Shown piece after piece: positions 1 to 8,336 of a DNA stretch of 64,000 nucleotides. Each line of letters starts with the position of its first letter. Position 1 is the stretch's first letter. This DNA comes from Labrys sp. KNU-23 (lineage in GTDB: Bacteria > Pseudomonadota > Alphaproteobacteria > Rhizobiales > Labraceae). The position numbers and the translations under genes were made by a program. Location: NCBI RefSeq assembly GCF_008330945.1, contig NZ_CP043489.1:4971501-5035500 (forward strand). The letters are read 5' to 3'. The notes beneath the pieces are model-generated. The model was not told where the DNA came from. It ran no database searches and saw nothing but the letters and a program-made list of their open reading frames with translations.

Positions 1-1
1 C

Positions 2-841
2 GACAGGCAGGAGGTCATCGCCGCCATCGAGATCGGCCCGACCTTCTCGCGCGACATCGAGGCGCGCCGGCCGGCCGATCTCGGCCTCATCCTCGATGGC
101 CGCAAGTCCAATGCCTCCCAGATCGTGGCGGGCTATCTCAACCAGATCGCCGCCGGCCTCGGCGCCGATACCGCCCTCGGCAAGGCGGCCGGCGGGCGAG
201 CCATCGACGTGGTCGCGCGCAACTGGTTCAACTCGAACCTGATCTTCCAATGGTTCATGGTGCCCAATCTGGTTGCGGCCATCGCGCTCCTGATCGGGCT
301 GATCGTCACGGCCTTGTCGATCGCGCGCGAGCGGGAACTCGGCACCTTCGATCAGCTCATGGTCTCGCCCTTGCGGACGCACGAAATCCTGTTGGGCAAG
401 GTGCTGCCGCCCATGCTGATCGGGACCTTCCATCTGACCGTCTACATCGTGGCTGCCGTCCTGATCTTCGGGGTGCCGCTGCGGGGCTCGCTGCTGCTGC
501 TCTACGGCAGCGCGGTCTTCTATCTCCTTGCCGTGGCCGGCATCGGCCTGTTCATCTCGGCCCTGTCGACCACCCAGCAGCAGGCCATTCTCGGGGCCTT
601 CCTCTTCCTGGTACCGGCCATGCTGCTCTCGGGCTTCGCCACACCGATCGAGAACATGCCGGCCTGGCTGCAGCCGATCACGGTGATCAACCCGCTGCGC
701 TATTTCCTGGTGATCGTGAAGGGCGTGTTTCTGCGCGACCTGCCCCTGGAGGCAGTGGCGGCCAACACCTGGCCGATGGCGGTCATCGCGGCCGTCTCGC
801 TGGCGGCGGCCAGCTGGCTGTTCCGGCGCCGATTGGAGTGA
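2..841 (+). CDS. ABC-2 type transporter permease, 5'-truncated
   Basis: This is the C-terminal part of an ABC-2 family membrane subunit; the reading frame is open to the left edge, so the true start lies outside the window. The visible part begins with an extracytoplasmic stretch typical of the YhhJ/YbhS/YbhR branch (AIEIGPTFSRDI, then LILDGRKSNAS). It continues with about five membrane segments, including the conserved cytoplasmic RERELGTFDQLMVSPL loop that contacts the ATPase. Related proteins form multidrug or envelope-component exporters with an ATPase and a membrane-fusion protein, normally encoded upstream. The substrate cannot be read from this fragment. A large inverted repeat follows the stop codon within 5 bp. 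Confidence 0.9.
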   Translation, partial: DRQEVIAAIEIGPTFSRDIEARRPADLGLILDGRKSNASQIVAGYLNQIAAGLGADTALGKAAGGRAIDVVARNWFNSNLIFQWFMVPNLVAAIALLIGLIVTALSIARERELGTFDQLMVSPLRTHEILLGKVLPPMLIGTFHLTVYIVAAVLIFGVPLRGSLLLLYGSAVFYLLAVAGIGLFISALSTTQQQAILGAFLFLVPAMLLSGFATPIENMPAWLQPITVINPLRYFLVIVKGVFLRDLPLEAVAANTWPMAVIAAVSLAAASWLFRRRLE

Positions 842-845
842 GATT

Positions 846-922
846 GGAGCGCGGACTTCCAGTCCGCTCTTGGATACGTGGAGCAGGCAGGATGGGAAGA
901 GCGGACTGGAAGTCCGCGCTCC
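846..922. repeat. Dispersed intergenic inverted repeat, copy A
   Basis: Two perfectly complementary 25-bp arms (846-870 and 898-922) flank a 27-bp core. Each arm contains its own smaller palindrome (GCGGACT-TCC-AGTCCGC in the left arm), so one strand could form a cruciform or a double hairpin. The core contains GCAGGCAGGATG, which recurs in the other copies of this family in the window. It lies between the ABC permease and the enolase-family gene, where it might also act as a transcription end. Confidence 0.85.
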
Positions 923-993
923 GGGAGCTTGCCAAGCACCGCAATCGCGGTCACAGCTTTCGGTTCGCTCACCCCGCCAGGACCCCCCATCCC

Positions 994-2175
994 ATGAAGA
1001 TCACCGCCATCCGTGCCACGCCGATCAACCTGCCGATCGAGGCGCCCTATTGGTGGTCCTTTGGCTGGCTGCCGGGCTCCTCGCGCTGCGTGGTCGAGGT
1101 GGAGACAGACGAAGGCATTACCGGGTTCGGCGAAGCGGCCTCCTGGCAGGCCTGCGCCATCGTCGAGCGGATGACGCCAGCCCTGATCGGCCGCGATGCC
1201 CATGACATTGCCGGCGCCGAGCTCGCAAGCCTGCCGAGCTGGCGCGGCGTGACCTCCAATGTCGACTTCGCCTCGATCCGGGCCTTCGCCGCCATCGAGA
1301 CGGCGCTGTGGGACATCAAGGGCAAGGCAACCGGGCGCCCGCTTTACGACCTGCTCGGTGGGGCCGTGCGCAAGAAGATCGCCTTCGCCGATTATTTCGG
1401 CTTTCGCCAGGCCAGGAACGGCAAGGGCGGCGAACTCACGCCGGAGGCCGTGGCGGAATACTGCGTTGGCCTGAAGGAGCGGTTCGGCACCACCATCTTC
1501 GAGGGCAAGCTCTGCACCCGCGATCCCGAGCCGAGCATCGAGGCGCTCAGGCTGATGCGCCGGCAGCTCGGGCCGGATGCGATCATCCGCATCGATTCCA
1601 ACATGGCCTATTCGGTGACCGAGGCCAAGCGCATCGCCAGCCGCATCGAGGATCTCGACATCCGCAACTGGGAGGAGCCCTGCGCCACCTTCGAGGAGAT
1701 GGCGGCGCTGCGCCGGCACACCACCATTCCCTTCTCGGGGCACAATGTCGATATCCAGAAGGCGGTGGCGCTCGGCGTGCCCGATGCCATCGTCACCGAC
1801 GTCAACGTGCATGGCGGCATCGGCCGCACGGTGCGCTTCATCGGCGCCTGCGAGGCGATGGGTATCGATTTCTGGTGCTACAGCGCCAATACCGGCATCG
1901 GCAGCGCCGTCTATCTGCATCTGAGCGCGGCCTTCTCCCATCTGCGCGAGCCCAGCCAGTCGCTGTTTCGCATGCAGCCTTACGACGTGGTGGAGGAGGG
2001 GGTCTTCGCGCCGGTCGACAATCTCGTCGCAGTACCGGAAGGACCCGGCCTCGGCGTCACCCTGTCGAAGGACAAGCTCGCCTTCTGCCACAGGCTGTTC
2101 CTGGAGGAGGGGCCCTATAGCCAGCATCACGACCCGGAGGAGCCGGGTCGTTACAAGCGGTTGCCCTTGCGCTGA
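994..2175 (+). CDS. Mandelate racemase/muconate lactonizing enzyme family protein (enolase superfamily)
   Basis: A 393-aa enolase-superfamily enzyme, which would abstract a proton alpha to a carboxylate in a sugar acid, amino acid derivative or related substrate. The N-terminal capping domain (about residues 1-130) is followed by the barrel with FEGK (169-172), an IDSN metal site (D201), the EEP metal site (E227/E228), a GHN segment (H250) and TDVNVHGGIG around D269. The ATG at 994 begins the family's usual N-terminus (MKITAIRATPINLP); the longer upstream frame crosses the inverted repeat and is not credible. Specificity (racemase, dehydratase or cycloisomerase) cannot be assigned. It stands between the transporter remnant and the convergent peptidase/polyamine-transporter operon, and a role in the same catabolic context is only inference. 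Confidence 0.85.
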   Translation: MKITAIRATPINLPIEAPYWWSFGWLPGSSRCVVEVETDEGITGFGEAASWQACAIVERMTPALIGRDAHDIAGAELASLPSWRGVTSNVDFASIRAFAAIETALWDIKGKATGRPLYDLLGGAVRKKIAFADYFGFRQARNGKGGELTPEAVAEYCVGLKERFGTTIFEGKLCTRDPEPSIEALRLMRRQLGPDAIIRIDSNMAYSVTEAKRIASRIEDLDIRNWEEPCATFEEMAALRRHTTIPFSGHNVDIQKAVALGVPDAIVTDVNVHGGIGRTVRFIGACEAMGIDFWCYSANTGIGSAVYLHLSAAFSHLREPSQSLFRMQPYDVVEEGVFAPVDNLVAVPEGPGLGVTLSKDKLAFCHRLFLEEGPYSQHHDPEEPGRYKRLPLR

Positions 2176-2187
2176 AAGTGCAAGCCG

Positions 2188-3318
2188 TCAGGCCAGCCGG
2201 CCATAGCGCCGCATCAGCTCCATCAAGGGCGCGTGCGGCAGGGCCTTGATCAGGAAACGATCATGCGGGGTGCCTCCGGCATCCTCGGCGGCGAGCATGG
2301 CGTTGACCACGGCCTCCTCGACGCTGTCGACCACGGCGAGATAGGCCGGATCGAGCCGTTCGTCGTTGAGGATCTCGATGCCGAAACGCGACGGGGCACG
2401 GTGCAGCATCGGTCTTGCATTGGCGGTGGAGAAGGCCAGGAAGATGTCGCCGGAATTGTTGCCGCCGGGCGTGCCATTGCGGCCGATGCCGATGGCGGCC
2501 CGGCGCGCCAGGCGCTGGAGCTGGTGGGGGGCGAGCGGCAGGTCGGTGGCGATGATGACGATGATCGAGCCGCGCTCCTGCATCTGGCTCTGCGGCGTGT
2601 CGTCGCGAAGATGCTCGCCCACCGGCACGCCGCGAATGGTCAGCCAATCGCGCTGGCCGTGATTGGCCTGCACCAGCGTGCCGATGGTGTAGGGGGTACC
2701 GTCGAGTTCGACGATGCGTGAGGCCGTGCCGGTGCCGCCCTTGAAGCCATAGGTGATCATGCCGGTGCCGCCGCCGCAATTGCCTTCGCGGATCGGGCCG
2801 CCGGCGGCGTTGTCCAGGGCGGCGCGGACATCGGCTTCGGACACGGCAAGGGCGTTGATATCGTTCAACACCCCGTCATAGGTTTCGGCGATGACGGGCA
2901 TGATCCAGAGGAAATCGTCGGTGTCATAGGTCGAGGCATAGCGCTCGAGCATCCATTTCACCGTGGCGTGATGCGCCATGCCGATGGCGTGGGTGTTGCT
3001 GATCACGACCGGCCCGATGAAGCTGCCGCCATCTTCGATCCAATGCGTGCCGGTCATCTCGCCATTGCCGTTGAAGCGGTGCACGCCGGCGTAAACAGGA
3101 ATCGGCGTCGGTGAGGAGGCATGCGGCAGGATGGCGGTGACGCCGGTGCGCAAAGGCCGCTTGCGGCCGGCGCGGGGACTGTCTTCCAGGATCGTGGTGA
3201 AGCCGACGGCCACGCCTTCGACATCGGTGATGGCATTGTGTGGCCCCGTCCTGCCGGAGAAAGGCAGGCCGAGGTCGCGGGCGCGGGGCTTGCGCCCGGG
3301 AGGATTGGCTTGTGTCAT
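2188..3318 (-). CDS. P1 family peptidase (DmpA-type L-aminopeptidase D-esterase)
   Basis: A 376-aa member of the self-processing P1/DmpA family, which hydrolyses N-terminal residues or small amides and esters. Conserved family segments are visible: RDLGLPFSGRTGPHNAITDVEGVAVG near the N-terminus, EGNCGGGTGMITYGFKGGTG at 178-197, and ERGSIIVIIATDLPL at 248-262. In DmpA the chain cleaves between Gly249 and Ser250, exposing the catalytic serine; the matching pair here is Gly250-Ser251. Length matches DmpA (375 aa). The ATG at 3318 is chosen because the frame upstream of it runs into the permease gene. It is the last gene of a minus-strand operon with a polyamine-type ABC transporter (5-bp gap), suggesting hydrolysis of an imported amide or peptide-like compound. 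Confidence 0.9.
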   Translation of the reverse strand: MTQANPPGRKPRARDLGLPFSGRTGPHNAITDVEGVAVGFTTILEDSPRAGRKRPLRTGVTAILPHASSPTPIPVYAGVHRFNGNGEMTGTHWIEDGGSFIGPVVISNTHAIGMAHHATVKWMLERYASTYDTDDFLWIMPVIAETYDGVLNDINALAVSEADVRAALDNAAGGPIREGNCGGGTGMITYGFKGGTGTASRIVELDGTPYTIGTLVQANHGQRDWLTIRGVPVGEHLRDDTPQSQMQERGSIIVIIATDLPLAPHQLQRLARRAAIGIGRNGTPGGNNSGDIFLAFSTANARPMLHRAPSRFGIEILNDERLDPAYLAVVDSVEEAVVNAMLAAEDAGGTPHDRFLIKALPHAPLMELMRRYGRLA

Positions 3319-3323
3319 GCTGG

Positions 3324-4154
3324 TCAATTCTGGCGGGAACGGAGGTAGAGGCCGAGCGAGGCGACCACGAAGGAGAAAGCGAGCATCATCACGGCGATCG
3401 CGTTGATCTCCGGTTTGATGCCGCGGCGAAGCATGGCGAAGATGAACATCGGCAAGGTGGTGACGTCGACGCCGGCGATGAAATAGGTGATCACCAGATC
3501 GTCCATCGAGATGATGAAGGCGAGCAGCGCACCCCCGACGATGCCGGGCAGCAGCTGCGGAAACACCACCTTGCGGAAGGTCGTCCATTCATTGGCGCCG
3601 AGATCGGCCGAAGCATGCTCCAGCGTGCGATCCATGCCGGCAAGGCGGGCCGAGACGACGATGAAGACATAGGAGATCAGGAAGGTGCACTGGCCGATGA
3701 TGATCGTCTTCAGCCCGAGCTCGATGCCGGCATTGACGAAGAAGATCAAGAGGGCGATGCCGAGCACGATGTCCGGCATCAGCATGGGCATGAACAGCGA
3801 GGCTCGATAGAAGCGGGCACCGAAGAAGGCATAGCGGTGCAGGGCGATGGCGAGCGCCGTGCCGAAGATGGTGGCGATCGCCGTGGTCGCCCCGGCGATG
3901 ACGAGGCTGTTCCCGACGGCGCGCAGGAGCTGGTCGGTCGATTCGATATAAAGGGCGCTCTCCGAGATCGCGGTTTTGAAACCAAGGACCTGGGCGTACC
4001 ACTCGGTGGTGAAGCCGCTCCAGGTCATCATGTTCACCGGATTGGCGTTGAACGAATAGACCGCGATGACCGCGAGAGGCACATAGATGAAGGCGAAGAA
4101 CAGGGCCGTATAGGCGACGAGACCGCCACGGGCGAGGAAGCGGACGGCTTTCAT
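3324..4154 (-). CDS. ABC transporter permease, PotC/PotI type
   Basis: A 276-aa inner-membrane permease of the spermidine/putrescine (PotC/PotI) class. Six hydrophobic segments are visible, starting with TALFFAFIYVPLAVIAVYSF. The EAA-type cytoplasmic loop reads ASADLGANEWTTFRKVVFPQLLPGIVGG and is where the ATPase docks. The start overlaps the end of the upstream permease gene by 4 bp (ATGA), indicating translational coupling. Together with the neighbouring permease, ATPase and the divergently encoded binding protein it makes a complete importer. The substrate class is probably polyamine or a related cationic amine, by family only. Confidence 0.93.
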   Translation of the reverse strand: MKAVRFLARGGLVAYTALFFAFIYVPLAVIAVYSFNANPVNMMTWSGFTTEWYAQVLGFKTAISESALYIESTDQLLRAVGNSLVIAGATTAIATIFGTALAIALHRYAFFGARFYRASLFMPMLMPDIVLGIALLIFFVNAGIELGLKTIIIGQCTFLISYVFIVVSARLAGMDRTLEHASADLGANEWTTFRKVVFPQLLPGIVGGALLAFIISMDDLVITYFIAGVDVTTLPMFIFAMLRRGIKPEINAIAVMMLAFSFVVASLGLYLRSRQN

Positions 4155-5056
4155 GCCTTGCCTCCCTGGATCGCCGCCGCGGGGCGGCGGCTGGAGGCGA
4201 AGACATAGACCATCAGCAGCACGAGCATCACGCTCATCACCATCATGGCCAGCGCCGATCCGAAGGGCCAGTTGCGGGCGGAGAGGAATTGCTGCTCGAT
4301 CAGGTTGCCGAGCATCATCACCTTGGCGCCGCCGAGAATGGCCGGCACCACGAAATTACCGAGCGCCGGGATGAAGACGATCACCGCGCCACCGGCGATG
4401 CCGGGAGCGGTCAGTGGCAGGATGATGCGCAGGAAGGTGCGGATCGGTCCGGCGCCGAGATCGAGCGAGGCGCGCACCAGCGTCCAGTCAAGCTTCTCCA
4501 CGCTGGCATAGACGGGCATGAACATGAAGGGGATGTAGACATAGACCATCCCCAGGATGATGGCGCCGTCGGTGTAGATGAGATCGAGCGGCCGGGCGAC
4601 CAGCCCACTCGACAGCAGCGCCTCGTTGACCAGACCCGTCTGGCGCAGGATCAGCACCCAGACGAACAGGCGCACGATCAGGCTGGTGAAGAAGGGCAGG
4701 GTGATCAGGAAGAGACAGAAATTCTTCCAGCGCGCCGGCAGGCTGGCGATGCAGAAGGCGGCTGGATAGCACACGATCAAGGCGGTCAGCACCGTGAAGG
4801 CGGCGATCTTCAGGGAGCGCAGGAAGATCGCGATGTAGATCGGATCGAATTCCTCGAAGGCCGGATCGGCAAAGCCGAGGATGCGTCCGAAATTATGCGG
4901 ATAGAAGCTCCATTCCACCCCACCATAGAGGCCCGGGGCGAGGAAACTGGTGACCATCATGATGGCAAGCGGCACCAGGAAGAAGAGGGCGAGGAAAACG
5001 CTGACAGGACCGAGCAGCAGGGAAAGTTCGACACGGCGGCGGCTGGCGATGGACAT
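4151..5056 (-). CDS. ABC transporter permease, PotB/PotH type
   Basis: A 301-aa partner permease of the PotB/PotH class. The N-terminal hydrophobic segment LLLGPVSVFLALFFLVPLAI is followed by a periplasmic region and the remaining membrane segments. The EAA loop is ASLDLGAGPIRTFLRIILPLTAPGIAGG. The chosen ATG at 5056 gives the usual PotB N-terminus; a longer reading frame extends upstream through the ATPase gene and is rejected. It begins 1 bp after the ATPase stop codon and overlaps the next permease by 4 bp, so the operon order is ATPase, PotB-like, PotC-like, P1 peptidase. Confidence 0.93.
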   Translation of the reverse strand: MSIASRRRVELSLLLGPVSVFLALFFLVPLAIMMVTSFLAPGLYGGVEWSFYPHNFGRILGFADPAFEEFDPIYIAIFLRSLKIAAFTVLTALIVCYPAAFCIASLPARWKNFCLFLITLPFFTSLIVRLFVWVLILRQTGLVNEALLSSGLVARPLDLIYTDGAIILGMVYVYIPFMFMPVYASVEKLDWTLVRASLDLGAGPIRTFLRIILPLTAPGIAGGAVIVFIPALGNFVVPAILGGAKVMMLGNLIEQQFLSARNWPFGSALAMMVMSVMLVLLMVYVFASSRRPAAAIQGGKA

Positions 5057-5057
5057 G

Positions 5058-6149
5058 TCAGGCGCTCGCGCTCGGCTCGATGAGGTGGACGGCGCCGGGA
5101 TCGTAGGAGATCCGCGCCCGGCGGCTTTGCTCGATGGCTCCGACGGCCTCGCGGCGCGTGGCGGGCACTTCGACCACGATCGGCCTGCCCTGTATCGTAT
5201 GCCCGAACAATTCGAAGGACGAGCCGACGAAGACGATCTGCCTGAGCTCGATATCGAGGCCGGGAAGACTGGCGGCATTGTCAGCCAGGAGGAACTGCTC
5301 GGGGCGGATGAGGGCGGTGGCGCTGCCGGATGCCGGCGTCCGCACCGTGCGATGGCGGATCGTCGTGCCGTCTTCCGTCACCAGTTCATCACCCCGGACC
5401 TCGCCCTCGAACAGGTTGCTGGCGCCCACGAAGGTAGCGACGAAAACATTGGCGGGGTGGTCGTAGACGTTGCGCGGCGTGTCGAGTTGCTGGATGCGGC
5501 CGCCCGAAAGCACGGCCACGCGATCGGACATGGTCAGCGCCTCCTGCTGGTCGTGGGTCACGAAGATGAAGGAGATGCCGAGCTCGTGCTGCAGTGTCTT
5601 GAGCTCGATCTGCATGGCCTGACGCAGATTCTTGTCGAGCGCCGACAAGGGTTCGTCCAGGAGGACGAGCTTGGGCCGGGCGATGATGGCCCGGGCGAGG
5701 GCAACGCGCTGCTGCTGGCCGCCGGATAGCTGGCGCGGCCGCCGGCCTTCGGTACCTTCCAGGCCGACCATGCGCAATGCGGCGGTGACGCGCTGCAGGC
5801 GCTCGGCCTTGCCGACGCCGGCGATTTCGAGGGCATAGCCGGTATTCTCGCCCACCGTCATATGCGGGAAGAGGGCGTAGTTCTGGAACACGGTATTGAC
5901 GGGACGGCGATAGGGCGGGCGCTCGGTCATGTCCTCCCCATCGATGAGGATCCGCCCCGAATCGAGCTCGACGAAACCGCTGATGGCATGGAGCAAGGTG
6001 GTCTTGCCGCAGCCGGAGGGCCCCAGAAGCGTCAGGAACTCGTTGCGGCGCACATCGAGATCGATCGCGTCCAGTGCCGTCACGCTGCGCCCTTCCGGGG
6101 TGGGGAAGGCCTTGGCCGCTCCCACCAGCCGGACGATCTGGTCCTGCAT
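5058..6149 (-). CDS. ABC transporter ATP-binding protein, PotA type
   Basis: A 363-aa ATPase that powers the polyamine-type importer. Walker A is GPSGCGKTT (about residues 43-51), the Q-loop lies in NTVFQNYALFPHMTVGEN, the signature is LSGGQQQRVALARA and Walker B is LVLLDEPLSALD, followed by FIFVTHDQ. The C-terminal third is a TOBE-type regulatory domain (GASNLFEGEV onward), as usual for PotA. It is the first gene of the minus-strand operon and is transcribed divergently from the binding-protein gene at 6318; the shared 168-bp control region carries a palindrome that may be an operator. Confidence 0.95.
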   Translation of the reverse strand: MQDQIVRLVGAAKAFPTPEGRSVTALDAIDLDVRRNEFLTLLGPSGCGKTTLLHAISGFVELDSGRILIDGEDMTERPPYRRPVNTVFQNYALFPHMTVGENTGYALEIAGVGKAERLQRVTAALRMVGLEGTEGRRPRQLSGGQQQRVALARAIIARPKLVLLDEPLSALDKNLRQAMQIELKTLQHELGISFIFVTHDQQEALTMSDRVAVLSGGRIQQLDTPRNVYDHPANVFVATFVGASNLFEGEVRGDELVTEDGTTIRHRTVRTPASGSATALIRPEQFLLADNAASLPGLDIELRQIVFVGSSFELFGHTIQGRPIVVEVPATRREAVGAIEQSRRARISYDPGAVHLIEPSASA

Positions 6150-6166
6150 CTGTCTTCCCTCGGAAT

Positions 6167-6180
6167 GTTATCAAAATAAC
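6167..6180. promoter_or_regulatory. Candidate operator between divergent transporter genes
   Basis: GTTATCAAAATAAC is a perfect palindrome (5-bp arms, 4-bp spacer), and a further GTTAT lies at 6185-6189. It sits 18 bp upstream of the potA-like start, in an AT-rich patch between the two divergent transcription units. The RpiR-family regulator encoded just downstream of the binding-protein gene is the natural candidate to bind it. This is inferred from position and symmetry only. Confidence 0.4.
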
Positions 6181-6317
6181 TCTTGTTATGTTAAGATATT
6201 TGGATACCATTTATCGGGTGAAGTCAACGGCCGACAGAAGCCGTGACCTGCAAAGCGCGAAGGAAAATCGGACCCTGGTGGTTCGTGCCGGGCGCAAGTC
6301 ACCAGAGGAGAATTTCG

Positions 6318-7394
6318 ATGACCAAGACCATTGATGCGGCCGGTCGAGGCCGGACGAAGCGGCGCGCCTGGTGCGCAGGCCTGGCCCTGTCGCTGGCGGC
6401 GCTGATGGCGGCGGGCAGCGCCCGAGCGGAGGAGCTCAACGTTTATAATTGGGGCGAATACATCAATCCGGCGGTGCTGAAGAAGTTCGAGGAGGAGACC
6501 AAGATCAAGGTCAATCTCTCGACCTATTCCTCCAACGAAGAGATGCTCGCCAAGATCCAGGGCGGGGCGACGGGCTACGACATCGTCTTTCCGTCGGTCC
6601 ACATGCAGGACATCATGGACAAGCTCGGTCTCCTCGAGAAGACCGATATCGACACCTATGAGGGTTTCAAGAACATCGAACCCAGCTTCCTCAGGGCCAA
6701 GAGCGATCCGAAGGGCGAATATTGCCTGCCCTATGCCTTCGGTTCGGTCGGCATACTCTATAACCGCAAGGTGCTGGGCAAGGACATCACCGGCTGGAAG
6801 GATCTGCTTGCCACGGTGAAGGCGAAGGGCCTGAAATTCACCCTGCTCGACGACATGCGCGAGGTGCTCGCGGTCGGACTGATCCTCAACGGCCACAAGG
6901 TCAACTCGACCGATCCGGCCGAACTGCAGCAGGCGGCCGAGACCATGATCGCCATGAAGCCGCAGGTTGCCGCCTTCACCTATGACGCACGCCCGATGGT
7001 GGGGGCGGGTGATGTCGCTGCGGCGCATTTCTTCATCGGCGCGATGATCGACGTCTTCGGCAACCCCAAGGATCTCGGCTTCGTGATCCCGGAGGAGGGG
7101 GCCACCATGTATCAGGAGGATATCTGCGTTCTCAAATCGGCGCCGAACAAGCAGAACGCCATCAAGTTCCTGCAATTCTACACCCGGCCCGAGATTGCGG
7201 CCCTGAACGTCTCGCAGCAGACCAACGGCACGCCCAATCTGCCGGCCCGGCAATTGACCCCCGACAACATCAAGAATAGCAAGGAGATCAATCCGCCGCA
7301 GGAAACCATGCAGAGGTTGCAGATCTTTCAGGATCTCGGCCCCGGCATTCGCCAGCTGGACCGCGTCTGGACCAAGGTCAAGACGGCCCAGTGA
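6318..7394 (+). CDS. Extracellular polyamine-type substrate-binding protein (PotD/PotF family)
   Basis: A 358-aa periplasmic binding protein for the adjacent importer. An arginine-rich n-region and hydrophobic core (LALSLAALMAAGSARA) form a signal peptide cleaved before EELNVYNWGEYINPAVL, which is the classic PotD/PotF mature start. The DIVFPSVHMQD and YCLPYAFGSVGILYNRK segments line the binding cleft in the family. The ATG at 6318 is preceded by AGAGGAG at the right distance; the longer frame starting at 6243 lacks a credible ribosome site. It is transcribed divergently from the ATPase/permease operon and is followed 28 bp later by the RpiR-type regulator. Exact ligand unknown. Confidence 0.93.
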   Translation: MTKTIDAAGRGRTKRRAWCAGLALSLAALMAAGSARAEELNVYNWGEYINPAVLKKFEEETKIKVNLSTYSSNEEMLAKIQGGATGYDIVFPSVHMQDIMDKLGLLEKTDIDTYEGFKNIEPSFLRAKSDPKGEYCLPYAFGSVGILYNRKVLGKDITGWKDLLATVKAKGLKFTLLDDMREVLAVGLILNGHKVNSTDPAELQQAAETMIAMKPQVAAFTYDARPMVGAGDVAAAHFFIGAMIDVFGNPKDLGFVIPEEGATMYQEDICVLKSAPNKQNAIKFLQFYTRPEIAALNVSQQTNGTPNLPARQLTPDNIKNSKEINPPQETMQRLQIFQDLGPGIRQLDRVWTKVKTAQ

Positions 7395-7422
7395 GGCCGA
7401 CGGCACGCCCTGGGGAGGTGAT

Positions 7423-8277
7423 GTGGCGCAGCGTATCCTGAAGCTCCTGCAAGACGAGGCATTGCGGCGGTCGAAGTCCGACAAGCTGATCGCCAATTAT
7501 CTCGAACGGAACATCGCCGATCTTCCGTTCGAGACCGCCAAGTCGATCGCAGAACGCCTCGAGCTCTCGCCGATGACGGTGGGGCGTTTTCTCCGGCGCA
7601 TGGGCTTCGACGGTCTCGACCAGCTCAAGCGTGAATTGCGGCGCGGCAGCTCCAATCCGGCCTGGCAGGTGAAGGGACCGGTCGACCGGCTGCGCGAAGA
7701 TATCAGCGGCGGCAAGCTGCTGGCCGGCCTGATCCAGCAGCAGATCGACAATCTCGGCCAGATCTACGGGCTGACGACGTCAGCCGAATGGCAACAGACC
7801 ATCGAGGCCCTGGTCGGCGCAAGTGAGGTCTATGTCGCCGCCTACCAGAATGTGCGGGGCATCGCCCAATATTTCGCCAGCCAGCTCTCCTACACGCGGC
7901 CGCGCGTGCAATTCGTTGACGGGCTGAACGGCACCTATGCCGAACTGCTCGACGGCTCGGTGAGCGGCAGGCTGCTCTTCCTGCATGACGTCCGCCGCTT
8001 CGCCTCCAAGGCGCGGCCCCTGGCGATCGAGGCGCGCCGCGCCGGCGTGAAGGTGGTCCTGATCACCGATGAGTTCTGCCCCTGGGGCGCCGAGGTTTCC
8101 GATATCTGCCTGGTGGTGCCGGGATCCCACGGCCCGCTCTGGGACGGGGCGGCGACGATCACGGCCGTGCTCGACCTGATGCTGAGCAATGTCATCGTCG
8201 TGCTGGGCGACGAGGTCAGCGAGCGCGTCGAACAACTGACGCGGCTCCAGGACATCTTCGGCGATTTCGAGAACTGA
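7423..8277 (+). CDS. MurR/RpiR family transcriptional regulator
   Basis: A 284-aa regulator with an N-terminal RpiR helix-turn-helix (residues about 1-78, including AKSIAERLELSPMTVGRFLRRMGFDGLDQLKREL) and a C-terminal SIS sugar-phosphate-type ligand domain (about 120-265). The GTG start at 7423 follows GGGGAGG; the overlapping ATG at 7421 is in another frame and opens no useful reading frame. Being 28 bp behind the binding-protein gene, it probably controls the transporter cluster. Members of this family are not restricted to sugar-phosphate ligands, and in alphaproteobacteria several sit beside amine or amino-acid transporters. Confidence 0.9.
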   Translation: MAQRILKLLQDEALRRSKSDKLIANYLERNIADLPFETAKSIAERLELSPMTVGRFLRRMGFDGLDQLKRELRRGSSNPAWQVKGPVDRLREDISGGKLLAGLIQQQIDNLGQIYGLTTSAEWQQTIEALVGASEVYVAAYQNVRGIAQYFASQLSYTRPRVQFVDGLNGTYAELLDGSVSGRLLFLHDVRRFASKARPLAIEARRAGVKVVLITDEFCPWGAEVSDICLVVPGSHGPLWDGAATITAVLDLMLSNVIVVLGDEVSERVEQLTRLQDIFGDFEN

Positions 8278-8297
8278 GCCTCTGATGAATGTGCCGG

Positions 8298-8318
8298 GTG
8301 CTCCCATATCGGGAGCAC
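8298..8318. terminator. Hairpin between convergent genes
   Basis: GTGCTCCC (8298-8305) and GGGAGCAC (8311-8318) form a perfect 8-bp stem with a 5-nt loop in the 59-bp gap between the RpiR gene and the convergent parE. There is no strong T-tract on either side, so efficiency is uncertain, but the position suits a bidirectional transcription end. Confidence 0.6.
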
Positions 8319-8336
8319 AGACAATGCCATTCGGTC

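Noticed and set aside
32..92. Separate small gene at the left edge
   Set aside because: The frame is continuous with the ABC-2 permease and reads a typical family segment.
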